12,232 nucleotides of DNA from Actinomycetota bacterium (GTDB lineage: Bacteria; Actinomycetota; Actinomycetes; Streptosporangiales; Streptosporangiaceae): contig PLIQ01000274.1 in NCBI GenBank assembly GCA_003140115.1, positions 3,131 to 15,362 on the forward strand, in the 5' to 3' direction. This document shows positions 1 to 6,175 of this stretch, in pieces. A program made the translations under genes and the position numbers. The stretch's first letter is position 1. The number at the start of each line of letters is the position of its first letter. The notes beneath the pieces were generated by a model. That model was given only the letters and a program-made list of their open reading frames with translations. It searched no databases and was not told where the DNA came from.

Positions 1-1
1 C

Positions 2-145
2 CGCGGCGGGCCGGATTATCGTCGCGACCTGGAGAGCCTGGGTTCAATCGTGGGAGAAACGGGTATGGGGTGGCACATAAGTTCGCTTGACGTCGAGCGG
101 CAAGGTGCGCGTGTCCTGCGCCCGGAGTCCCCGCCGGGCTGCTGA
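2..145 (+). CDS. thrB: Homoserine kinase, C-terminal fragment (5' end outside window)
   Basis: The window opens inside an open frame whose first full codon is at base 2 and which stops with TGA at 143-145, giving 47 residues. The fragment contains GWHISSLDVERQGARVL, which resembles the end of actinobacterial homoserine kinases (a Gly-Trp, then a hydrophobic-x-Val-Asp/Glu-Arg-x-Gly-Ala-x-Val segment). Homoserine kinase phosphorylates homoserine on the way to threonine. The placement supports the call: in Mycobacterium and related genera thrB lies directly upstream of rho on the same strand. The catalytic part of the protein lies outside the window, so the call rests on a short tail plus synteny. 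If it is wrong, this is the 3' end of another upstream gene or non-coding sequence. Confidence 0.55.
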   Translation, partial: RGGPDYRRDLESLGSIVGETGMGWHISSLDVERQGARVLRPESPPGC

Positions 146-194
146 CGCGGGAGCAGAGCGGCCAATCCGTCCGACCGGACATGCGGCGGCAGCG

Positions 195-216
195 CCAGGC
201 CACATCACTCGCCTGG
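195..216 (+). terminator. Possible hairpin downstream of thrB
   Basis: CCAGGC (195-200) pairs perfectly with GCCTGG (211-216) around a 10-base loop. It lies 50 bases past the putative thrB stop and has no U-tract. It could end the thr transcript, but a six-pair stem is common by chance in DNA this rich in G and C. Confidence 0.25.
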
Positions 217-320
217 AACTGAGCGTGCCGGATGCTCGTGGCTGGCGAGCCTCATGCGACCGTTGCCTTCTCTTCCGCGCGACACGGATGGCTGCGAAGG
301 AATGCCGTGACCCCTCATGG

Positions 321-337
321 TGTTAGGCTTAGTGGCG
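321..337 (+). promoter_or_regulatory. Candidate rho promoter (extended -10)
   Basis: TAGGCT at 324-329 fits a vegetative -10 box (TAnnnT) and is preceded by TG one base upstream (321-322), giving an extended -10. The best-placed -35 region (about 300-306, aatgcc) is poor, as is common with extended -10 promoters. Initiation would fall near 335-337, leaving a rho leader of about 370 nucleotides. This is by eye only. Confidence 0.4.
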
Positions 338-706
338 CACCGGGTGCCCAGCTCTGTAATGGGTGCTCGTCGGCAAACCGGGCGCTAGCCGGAAAACTCC
401 TGTGGGACGGTATTGTTGCCGTACCCGAGGTCTTCGGCGCAGGGTGCCTCGCTCTCTCCCCGGTACGAAGGGTGCGGGCAGCCCGGCCGTCCGGGCGCTT
501 TCCGACTCATCCCCCTGGCTTGCGGACACACGGCGACGCACGGAGGAACGCGACACGTTGCGGCAATCGCCGCTATCTGACGGCAGTGCAGAATCTGACA
601 ACGGTGCAGAGCAGCGCGAATCAACTCTGGCCCCGAGGGGCTGTACAGGGTCGACGGGCCTAGCGGGTTCACCCAGGCGGCCGAGAAAATCATGGAAGGA
701 CCATTA
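338..706 (+). promoter_or_regulatory. Long non-coding rho leader with hairpins and C/U-rich stretches
   Basis: This stretch before rho holds no frame with a credible ribosome binding site. It contains a seven-pair hairpin with one bulged A (404-410 with 419-426, 8-base loop), a perfect six-pair GC hairpin with a four-base loop (481-496), and pyrimidine-rich, G-poor tracts around 448-462 and 497-520. rho genes in several bacteria limit their own expression by Rho-dependent attenuation in a leader, and C-rich unpaired RNA is what Rho binds. An autoregulatory leader is therefore reasonable but is inference here. Confidence 0.45.
481..496 (+). terminator. Terminator- or attenuator-like hairpin in the rho leader
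   Basis: GCCCGG (481-486) and CCGGGC (491-496) form a perfect six-pair stem on a four-base loop, followed by gctttcc and then a C-rich run. There is no true U-tract. It could be an intrinsic or Rho-assisted attenuator of rho. Confidence 0.3.
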
Positions 707-2917
707 GTGAGCGACACAACCGAAATCCTCGGTGGCGCGGCAACCGCGTCTGAGGATGCCCCCGCGGCCGCTGGAGCGACGGCATCGACGTCCAAGTCGC
801 GCAGTCGCGGAGGTACCGGCCTTTCCTCGCTGCTCATGCCCGAGCTGCAGCGCATCGCCCAGACCCTGGCCATCCCGGGGGCCGGCCGGATGCGCAAGAG
901 CCAGCTCATCGAGGCGATCGAGGCGCGCCAGGGCGGAGGCCCTCGCAAGGAGACCAGTGCCGCCCGCCGGGGTTCGGATCAGCGTGCCGCGTCCGCGGGA
1001 GCCGACGTGACCCGCCCGCAGAAGCAGGACGCCATGGAACCAGAGACACACTCGGGCATCGGAGCTAGCGCGCAGTCCGGCCTCGGCGACGGAGACTCCA
1101 GAACCCGCGCGGGCATCGGTGCGGACGGCCCCGCCCAGCAGCTCAGCTTCTACGAGGAGGCCGGCTCGGCCGCCCGCCGCGACAGCATCGCCCAGGACGG
1201 CGCCGCGCCCGCCGCGGCCACGGCCACCGAGGCCACCCAGAGCGACATCCAGCGCGGCGACCGCCGCCGCCGCAACGGCCAGCCGACCCGCACCCGCAGC
1301 ACCCGCGACCAGGCGCCCAGCGACCAGTCCGGCCGGGAGCCGTCTGCCCGCGACCAGAGCACCCGCGACCAGAGCACCCGCGACCAGGGCAGCCGGGAGC
1401 CGTCGGGCACCCGCGACCAGAACCGCGATCACGGTAGCCGGGACCAGTCCGCCCGCGAGCAGGGCCGCGACGGCCGCGACACCCGTGACCAGGGCCGCGA
1501 CAGCCGCGATCAGGGCCGCGACAGCCGCAACGACCGTGACCAGGGCCGCAACGACCGCGACCAGGGCCGCGACAGCCGCGATCAGGGCCGCGACAGCCGC
1601 AACGACCGTGACCAGGGCCGTGACAGCCGTGAGCCGGTCGGCGCGGGCCGCGGGCCCGTGGGCGACCAGTTCCGCGACGACGACGGGGGCCCGGGGCAGC
1701 GCCGCAGTCGCGACCGGTTCCGGAACCGCAACCGGCGACGTGAGCGCCCGGGGAGCGACCCCGAGCCCGTGATCGCCGAGGATGACGTGCTCCTGCCGAT
1801 CGCCGGCATCCTGGACGTGCTCGAGAGCCAGGGTTACGCGTTCGTCCGGACCACCGGTTACCTGCCCGGGCCCAACGACGTCTATGTTTCCCTGTCCCAG
1901 GTGCGCAAGCACGGCCTGCGCAAGGGCGACGTCATCGAGGGCGCGGTTCGTCAGCCCCGCGAGGGCGAGCGGCGGGAGAAGTTCAACGCGCTGGTCCGGC
2001 TGGACAAGGTCAATGGCCTTGACCCCGAGCAGTCCGCGTCCCGGCCCGACTTCGCCAAGCTGGTGCCGCTGTACCCGCAGGACAGGCTCCGCCTGGAGAC
2101 CGACTCGGGCAACATGATCACCCGGATCATCGACCTGATCTGCCCCATCGGCAAGGGCCAGCGCGGCCTGATCGTCTCCCCGCCCAAGGCGGGCAAGACC
2201 ACGATCCTGCAGGCCATCGCCAACGCGATCACCAAGAACAACCCGGAGTGCCACCTCATGGTCGTCCTCGTCGACGAGCGGCCAGAAGAGGTCACCGACA
2301 TGCAGCGCACGGTCAAGGGCGAGGTCATCCACTCCACCTTCGACCACCCGGCCGACGACCACACGACCGTGGCCGAGCTAGCCATCGAGCGCGCCAAGCG
2401 CCTGGTGGAGATGGGCCACGATGTGGTCATCCTGCTCGACAACATCACCCGGCTGGGCCGCGCGTACAACAACTCGGCGCCGGCTAGCGGCCGCATCCTG
2501 TCCGGTGGTGTGGACTCCACCGCGCTGTACCCGCCCAAGCGGTTCTTCGGCGCGGCCCGCAACATCGAGAACGGCGGCTCGCTGACCATCCTGGCGGCGG
2601 CCCTGATCGAGACCGGCTCCCGGATGGACGAGGTGATCTTCGAGGAGTTCAAGGGCACTGGCAACATGGAGCTGCGGCTGCGCCGTGAGCTCGCCGAGAA
2701 GCGGCTCTTCCCGGCGGTCGACGTGGACGCGTCGAGCACCCGTAAGGAAGAGATCCTGCTCGCGCCCGATGAGCTCAAGATCGTCTGGCAGCTGCGCCGG
2801 GTGCTGCACGCCCTGGAGCCCCAGCAGGCCCTGGAACTGCTCATGGAGCAGATGCGCAAGACCAAGAGCAACGCCGAGTTCCTGCTCCAGGTCCAGAAGA
2901 CCACGCTGGGTTCCTGA
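707..2917 (+). CDS. rho: Transcription termination factor Rho with long Arg/Asp-rich insertion
   Basis: Rho is a hexameric RNA-dependent ATPase that binds nascent C-rich RNA and releases RNA polymerase. The chosen GTG at 707 sits six bases after GGAAGGA (694-700) and gives MSDTTEIL; an in-frame ATG at 692 overlaps that site and is less likely. The product is 736 residues against about 420 in E. coli. In order: a Rho_N helical domain (about 38-75), a disordered low-complexity region (about 80-350) rich in Arg, Asp, Gln and Ser, the cold-shock-like primary RNA-binding domain (about 359-436), then the RecA-like ATPase. Walker A is SPPKAGKTT (491-499) with Lys497. Walker B is VVILLDN with Asp578. 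The Q-loop region ILSGGVDSTALYPPKRFFG and the R-loop GTGNMEL are intact. Long insertions are usual in actinobacterial Rho and are thought to add RNA affinity. Confidence 0.98.
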   Translation: MSDTTEILGGAATASEDAPAAAGATASTSKSRSRGGTGLSSLLMPELQRIAQTLAIPGAGRMRKSQLIEAIEARQGGGPRKETSAARRGSDQRAASAGADVTRPQKQDAMEPETHSGIGASAQSGLGDGDSRTRAGIGADGPAQQLSFYEEAGSAARRDSIAQDGAAPAAATATEATQSDIQRGDRRRRNGQPTRTRSTRDQAPSDQSGREPSARDQSTRDQSTRDQGSREPSGTRDQNRDHGSRDQSAREQGRDGRDTRDQGRDSRDQGRDSRNDRDQGRNDRDQGRDSRDQGRDSRNDRDQGRDSREPVGAGRGPVGDQFRDDDGGPGQRRSRDRFRNRNRRRERPGSDPEPVIAEDDVLLPIAGILDVLESQGYAFVRTTGYLPGPNDVYVSLSQVRKHGLRKGDVIEGAVRQPREGERREKFNALVRLDKVNGLDPEQSASRPDFAKLVPLYPQDRLRLETDSGNMITRIIDLICPIGKGQRGLIVSPPKAGKTTILQAIANAITKNNPECHLMVVLVDERPEEVTDMQRTVKGEVIHSTFDHPADDHTTVAELAIERAKRLVEMGHDVVILLDNITRLGRAYNNSAPASGRILSGGVDSTALYPPKRFFGAARNIENGGSLTILAAALIETGSRMDEVIFEEFKGTGNMELRLRRELAEKRLFPAVDVDASSTRKEEILLAPDELKIVWQLRRVLHALEPQQALELLMEQMRKTKSNAEFLLQVQKTTLGS
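1487..1630 (+). repeat. Two-copy 72-bp tandem repeat inside rho
   Basis: Bases 1487-1558 and 1559-1630 are tandem copies. The first 62 bases are identical and differences lie only in the last 10. Each codes 24 residues built from the shorter units DQGRDSR and NDR (Rho residues 261-308). Looser RDQ-type repeats extend upstream to about 1300. The near-identity suggests recent duplication by slippage or unequal exchange, with the reading frame kept because the unit is a multiple of three. Confidence 0.9.
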
Positions 2918-2919
2918 CA

Positions 2920-2947
2920 GGGAATGCCAGGTCACGGAAAGTGGTTC
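2920..2947 (+). promoter_or_regulatory. Sigma-R-type (thiol/oxidative stress) promoter for rpmE
   Basis: GGGAAT at 2920-2925 and GTTC at 2944-2947 are separated by exactly 18 bases. The Streptomyces sigma-R (SigH in mycobacteria) consensus is GGGAAT-N18-GTTG or GTTT, so nine of ten positions match at the correct spacing. rpmE is a known sigma-R target in Streptomyces coelicolor. The site starts 3 bases after the rho stop codon, so rpmE could be switched on by disulfide stress apart from any read-through from rho. Confidence 0.65.
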
Positions 2948-3047
2948 CATGATCTGGCACACTAGAAAGCCGTAACCATGCGGTACCGGTTCACGTTTTG
3001 CTGATTAGCAGGGCGACCCGGCGACCGCCGAAGGCAGGAGTTTGTCC

Positions 3048-3296
3048 ATGAAGGCTGACATCCACCCGCAGTACAACGTCACCACGGTGACCTGTAGCTG
3101 CGGGAACACGTTCACCACCCGGAGCACCGCGTCCGGCGGTACGATCCACGCCGAGGTCTGCTCGAACTGCCACCCGTTTTACACGGGCAAGCAGAAGATC
3201 CTGGACACCGGCGGTCGCGTCGCGCGGTTCGAGAAGCGCTTCGGCAAGACCTCTGGCCAGCAGGCCGCCAAGAGCCCGCAGACCACCAAGAAGTAA
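3048..3296 (+). CDS. rpmE: 50S ribosomal protein L31, zinc-binding (C+) form
   Basis: L31 is a small protein of the large ribosomal subunit that helps bridge it to the small subunit. The product has 82 residues, normal for the family. ATG at 3048 lies seven bases after GGAG (3037-3040); a TTG six bases upstream is in frame but sits too close to that site. Cys16-x-Cys18 and Cys38-x-x-Cys41 are all present, which marks the zinc-binding form rather than the cysteine-free paralogue made under zinc starvation. The N-terminus MKADIHPQY and the segment [22 protein letters not shown] are characteristic. The tail is Lys/Gln/Thr rich. It sits alone between a sigma-R-like promoter and a strong terminator, so it is probably its own transcription unit. 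Confidence 0.97.
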   Translation: MKADIHPQYNVTTVTCSCGNTFTTRSTASGGTIHAEVCSNCHPFYTGKQKILDTGGRVARFEKRFGKTSGQQAAKSPQTTKK

Positions 3297-3302
3297 CCCC
3301 GC

Positions 3303-3335
3303 CGAGCCGAGGTCCGTGCCCCGGACCCCGGCTCG
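3303..3335 (+). terminator. Strong hairpin terminator after rpmE
   Basis: The arms 3303-3316 and 3322-3335 pair over 14 positions with one A-C mismatch, around the five-base loop tgccc. It begins seven bases after the rpmE stop. No U-tract follows (tcgcgcg), which is common for actinobacterial terminators. It should separate rpmE from prfA. Confidence 0.75.
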
Positions 3336-3342
3336 TCGCGCG

Positions 3343-3370
3343 TCCGGAGCACTTCCGGAACACGTCCGGA
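3343..3370. repeat. Three TCCGGA palindromes at 11-bp spacing before prfA
   Basis: TCCGGA occurs at 3343-3348, 3354-3359 and 3365-3370. The start-to-start distance is exactly 11 bp each time, close to one helical turn, so all three face the same side of the DNA. They lie between the rpmE terminator and the prfA start, where the prfA promoter is expected. They could be an operator array or chance in GC-rich DNA. Confidence 0.5.
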
Positions 3371-3414
3371 GGGCATCACGGGGTGTCACGGGCTGAGTAT
3401 GAAAGGTTCTTTCA

Positions 3415-4497
3415 GTGTTTGACCGGCTAGCGGACCTGGTCAGCGAGCACGCGGAGCTTGAGCACGCGCTCGCCGACCCGGACATCCACTCCGACCAGGA
3501 GAAGGCGCGCACGCTGGGCCGCCGCTACGCCGAGCTGACCCCGATCGTGCACGCGTACCAGGAGTGGGAGCAGACCTCCGGCGACGAGCAGACCGCGCGC
3601 GAGCTGGCTCGGGAGGATTCCTCCTTCGCCGTCGAGGCGACGCAGCTGGCCGCGCAGCGGGAGCGGCTCGAGGCCGAGTTGCGCCGGCTCCTCGTGCCCA
3701 GCGACCCCAACGACAGGCGGGACATTCTCCTGGAGGTCAAGGCGGGCGAGGGCGGCGAGGAGTCCGCGTTGTTCGCCGGCGACCTGCTCCGGATGTACCA
3801 GCGTTATGCCGAACGACGTGGCTGGAGAACCGAGATTCTGGACTCAACCGTCACCGGCCTGGGCGGCATCAAGGACGCGACAGTCGCGGTGAAGGGCAAG
3901 GGCGCGCAGGGGGCCTGGTCGCGGCTGAAGTACGAGGGCGGCGTGCACCGCGTGCAACGGGTGCCGGTGACCGAGTCCCAGGGCCGCATCCACACCTCCG
4001 CCGCCGGGGTGCTGGTCGTCCCCGAGGCCGAGCCGGTCGAGGTGCAGATCAACGACAACGATCTGAAGGTGGACGTGTTCCGGTCCTCCGGACCCGGTGG
4101 CCAGAGCGTGAACACCACCGACTCCGCGGTGCGGATCACCCACCTGCCGACCGGCATCGTCGTGTCCTGCCAGAACGAGAAGAGCCAGCTGCAGAACAAG
4201 GAGCAGGCGCTGCGCGTGCTGCGGGCGCGGCTGCTGGCCCAAGCCGAAGCCGACGCGGACGCGAAGGCCAGCGCCGAGCGGCGCAGCCAGGTCCGCACCG
4301 TGGACCGGTCCGAACGGGTCCGCACCTACAACTTCCCGGAGAACCGCATCTCCGATCACCGCGTGGGCTACCGGGCCTACAACCTGGACCGGGTCATCGA
4401 CGGTGATCTCGACGGGGTGATCGACGCGCTGGCCGCCGCGGACCTGGCCGCGAAGCTGGATTCCGGGATCTCCGGCGATGATGAGCCTGCTGCTTGA
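3415..4497 (+). CDS. prfA: Peptide chain release factor 1 (RF1)
   Basis: RF1 reads UAA and UAG in the ribosomal A site and triggers hydrolysis of peptidyl-tRNA. The product is 360 residues, the same length as in E. coli. GTG at 3415 lies eight bases after the AAAGG at 3402-3406 and gives MFDRLADLV. The stop-codon-reading tripeptide is PVT at 184-186, the P-x-T pattern of RF1 rather than the SPF of RF2. The catalytic GGQ is at 228-230 within [17 protein letters not shown]. The N-terminal part (about 1-100) is the helical domain 1. The 3' end overlaps the start of prmC, whose product methylates the glutamine of this GGQ, so enzyme and substrate are probably translated together. Confidence 0.98.
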   Translation: MFDRLADLVSEHAELEHALADPDIHSDQEKARTLGRRYAELTPIVHAYQEWEQTSGDEQTARELAREDSSFAVEATQLAAQRERLEAELRRLLVPSDPNDRRDILLEVKAGEGGEESALFAGDLLRMYQRYAERRGWRTEILDSTVTGLGGIKDATVAVKGKGAQGAWSRLKYEGGVHRVQRVPVTESQGRIHTSAAGVLVVPEAEPVEVQINDNDLKVDVFRSSGPGGQSVNTTDSAVRITHLPTGIVVSCQNEKSQLQNKEQALRVLRARLLAQAEADADAKASAERRSQVRTVDRSERVRTYNFPENRISDHRVGYRAYNLDRVIDGDLDGVIDALAAADLAAKLDSGISGDDEPAA

Positions 4498-5353
4498 CGA
4501 GGTGGCGCTGGCCGCGGCGCGGCTGGCCGAGGCCGGGGTGGAATCGCCGCGCGCCGACGCCGAGCTGATCGCGGCCAGCGTGCACCGGGTCCGGCGCGGC
4601 GAGCTGCACACCGTGCCGGACACCGCCTTCGACGCGCGGTTCTGGTCCGATATCGCGCGCCGGGCCGCCCGCGAGCCGCTGCAGCACATCACCGGCCAGG
4701 CGTACTTCCGCTACCTCGAGCTCGAGGTGGGGCCGGGCGTGTTCGTGCCCCGGCCCGAGACCGAGGTGATGACCGGCTGGGCCATCGACCGGCTGGGGGA
4801 GATGGACGTCGCCGAGCCGGTCGTGGCCGACCTCGGCACCGGGTCGGGCGCCATCGCGCTGGCCATCGCCCAGGAGGTGCCCCGGGCCCGGGTGCACGCG
4901 GTCGAGGCCGACCCGCTGGCCTGGGCCTGGGCCGAGCGCAACATCACCAGGTACGCCGAGAGTGTCCCGTACACCGCCGGGCGGGTCCTGCTGCACGCGG
5001 GCGACTTCAGCGACGTGCTCGGCGAACTCGACGGTACGGTTGACCTCGTGATCACCAATCCGCCGTATATCCCGGTCGGGGCGTCCGTCCCGCCCGAGGT
5101 CGGCGAGTACGACCCGCCCGCCGCGCTGTGGAGCGGCGCGGACGGGCTCAACGCCATCCGGGCCACCGAACGCACCGCCCGGCGGCTGCTGCGACCCGGC
5201 GGGCTGGTCGCCGTCGAGCACGGCGCGCAGCAGGGCGCCGCGGTGTACTGGGTGTTCCCGGAGGAATCCGGGTGGCGGGACACACGTAACAACAAGGACC
5301 TGGCCGGGCGTGACCGCTTCGTCACCGCCGCCTGGTCCGGTGAGGGCACCTGA
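4478..5353 (+). CDS. prmC: Release factor glutamine N5-methyltransferase
   Basis: PrmC (formerly HemK) transfers a methyl group from S-adenosylmethionine to the side-chain amide of the GGQ glutamine in RF1 and RF2, which speeds peptide release. The product is 291 residues, normal for the family. An N-terminal helical substrate-recognition domain (about 1-90) leads to the methyltransferase fold. SAM-binding motif I is [16 protein letters not shown] from residue 116, and the catalytic NPPY is at 194-197. ATG at 4478 is used here; the next codon, at 4481, is also ATG. Either way the start lies inside the end of prfA (20-base overlap), and the ribosome binding site is weak, both fitting translational coupling. 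The TGA stop shares its A with the ATG of the next gene. Confidence 0.97.
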   Translation: MMSLLLDEVALAAARLAEAGVESPRADAELIAASVHRVRRGELHTVPDTAFDARFWSDIARRAAREPLQHITGQAYFRYLELEVGPGVFVPRPETEVMTGWAIDRLGEMDVAEPVVADLGTGSGAIALAIAQEVPRARVHAVEADPLAWAWAERNITRYAESVPYTAGRVLLHAGDFSDVLGELDGTVDLVITNPPYIPVGASVPPEVGEYDPPAALWSGADGLNAIRATERTARRLLRPGGLVAVEHGAQQGAAVYWVFPEESGWRDTRNNKDLAGRDRFVTAAWSGEGT

Positions 5354-6117
5354 TGAGCGCACGTTACGACTGCCGGGATCCGCAGTCGCGCATGTACGGG
5401 GTCGAGGCCGCCGTGACGGCGGCGCGGGCGGGCGAGCTGATCGTGCTGCCGACGGACACGGTCTACGGCATCGGCGCGGACGCGTTCATCCCCGCGGCCG
5501 TGACCACCATGCTGGCCGCCAAGGGCCGCGGCCGGAACATGCCGCCGCCGGTCCTGGTCGGCACCGCGCGGGCCGCCGCGGCGCTGGTCGACGACCTCGG
5601 GGCGTTCGGACAGGACCTGATCGACGAGTTCTGGCCGGGCGCGCTGACCCTGATCTTCCGGGCCAGCCCGACGCTGTTGTGGGATCTGGGCGATACCAAG
5701 GGCACGGTGGCGCTGCGGATGCCGTTGCACTCGGTCGCGCTGGACGTGCTGAAGCAGACCGGGCCGCTCGCCGTGTCCAGCGCGAACCGCACCGGCCACC
5801 CCGCCGCCACCACCGCCGACGAGGCGCAGGAGCAACTCGGCGAGGCGGTCTCGGTGTACCTCGACGGGGGACCGTGCACCGACAGCATCCCGTCGACCAT
5901 CCTGGACCTGACCGGTACCATCCCCACGCTGCTGCGGGCCGGGGCGATCTCGGTGGACCGGCTGCGCACCGTGGCCTCGATCATCGCCGACAACGAGCAG
6001 CTGCCCGTGGGCGCCGCCGACTACAAGCCGGCCGCGCCGCATCCGCTAGCAGGGGGTCCGCGTCCGGCGGAGGCAACGATCGACTCGCCGGTCGAAGAGC
6101 CGCCCTCGGGCGGCTAG
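5353..6117 (+). CDS. L-threonylcarbamoyladenylate synthase (Sua5/YciO/YrdC family)
   Basis: This enzyme makes threonylcarbamoyl-AMP from threonine, bicarbonate and ATP, the first step of the t6A37 modification on tRNAs that read ANN codons. Family features are LIVLPTDTVYGIGADAF near the N-terminus, FWPGALTLIF, the phosphate-binding PLAVSSANRTG, and the closing LLRAGAISVDRL. The length is 254 residues: longer than the TsaC type (about 190) but lacking a full Sua5 C-terminal domain (total about 340). The last 35 or so residues are a Pro/Ala/Gly-rich tail of no evident function. The GAGGG at 5342-5346 sits six bases before ATG 5353, and TGATG couples it to prmC. Its homologue in M. tuberculosis is Rv1301, in the same position. 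Confidence 0.95.
   Translation: MSARYDCRDPQSRMYGVEAAVTAARAGELIVLPTDTVYGIGADAFIPAAVTTMLAAKGRGRNMPPPVLVGTARAAAALVDDLGAFGQDLIDEFWPGALTLIFRASPTLLWDLGDTKGTVALRMPLHSVALDVLKQTGPLAVSSANRTGHPAATTADEAQEQLGEAVSVYLDGGPCTDSIPSTILDLTGTIPTLLRAGAISVDRLRTVASIIADNEQLPVGAADYKPAAPHPLAGGPRPAEATIDSPVEEPPSGG
6099..6114 (+). terminator. GC hairpin at the end of sua5
   Basis: GCCGCC (6099-6104) pairs with GGCGGC (6109-6114) around the tetraloop CTCG, and the next three bases are the sua5 TAG stop. The hairpin codes the last residues of the protein, so it may be a terminator or mRNA-stabilising end placed within the coding sequence. There is no U-tract. Confidence 0.35.
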
Positions 6118-6175
6118 CCGGTGGCATAAAGTGGCGATGATGGAAGCCGACCCGATCCCGATTCGCTGACGCCGC
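6118..6175 (+). promoter_or_regulatory. sua5-rfe gap with weak -10-like TAAAGT
   Basis: The 58-base gap holds TAAAGT (6127-6132), which fits TAnnnT loosely, but no good -35 box. It could give rfe its own promoter after the preceding hairpin. No clear ribosome binding site precedes the rfe ATG. Confidence 0.2.

Noticed and set aside
87..115. TTGACG as a -35 box of a rho promoter
   Set aside because: No -10-like hexamer lies 16-19 bases downstream, and the site falls within the presumed thrB coding end.
232..663. Plus-strand 143-codon open frame before rho
   Set aside because: No ribosome binding site, an atypical amino-acid mix, and overlap with equally long frames on both strands. It is best read as non-coding leader.
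1487..1630. CRISPR-like repeat pattern
   Set aside because: The repeats are contiguous, in frame and within rho, with no unique spacers.
704..2362. A 552-codon open frame on the minus strand opposite rho
   Set aside because: It is a mirror of the strong GC3 bias and repeats of rho. Its product is low-complexity Ala/Val/Leu with no recognisable domain, and rho is certain on the other strand.
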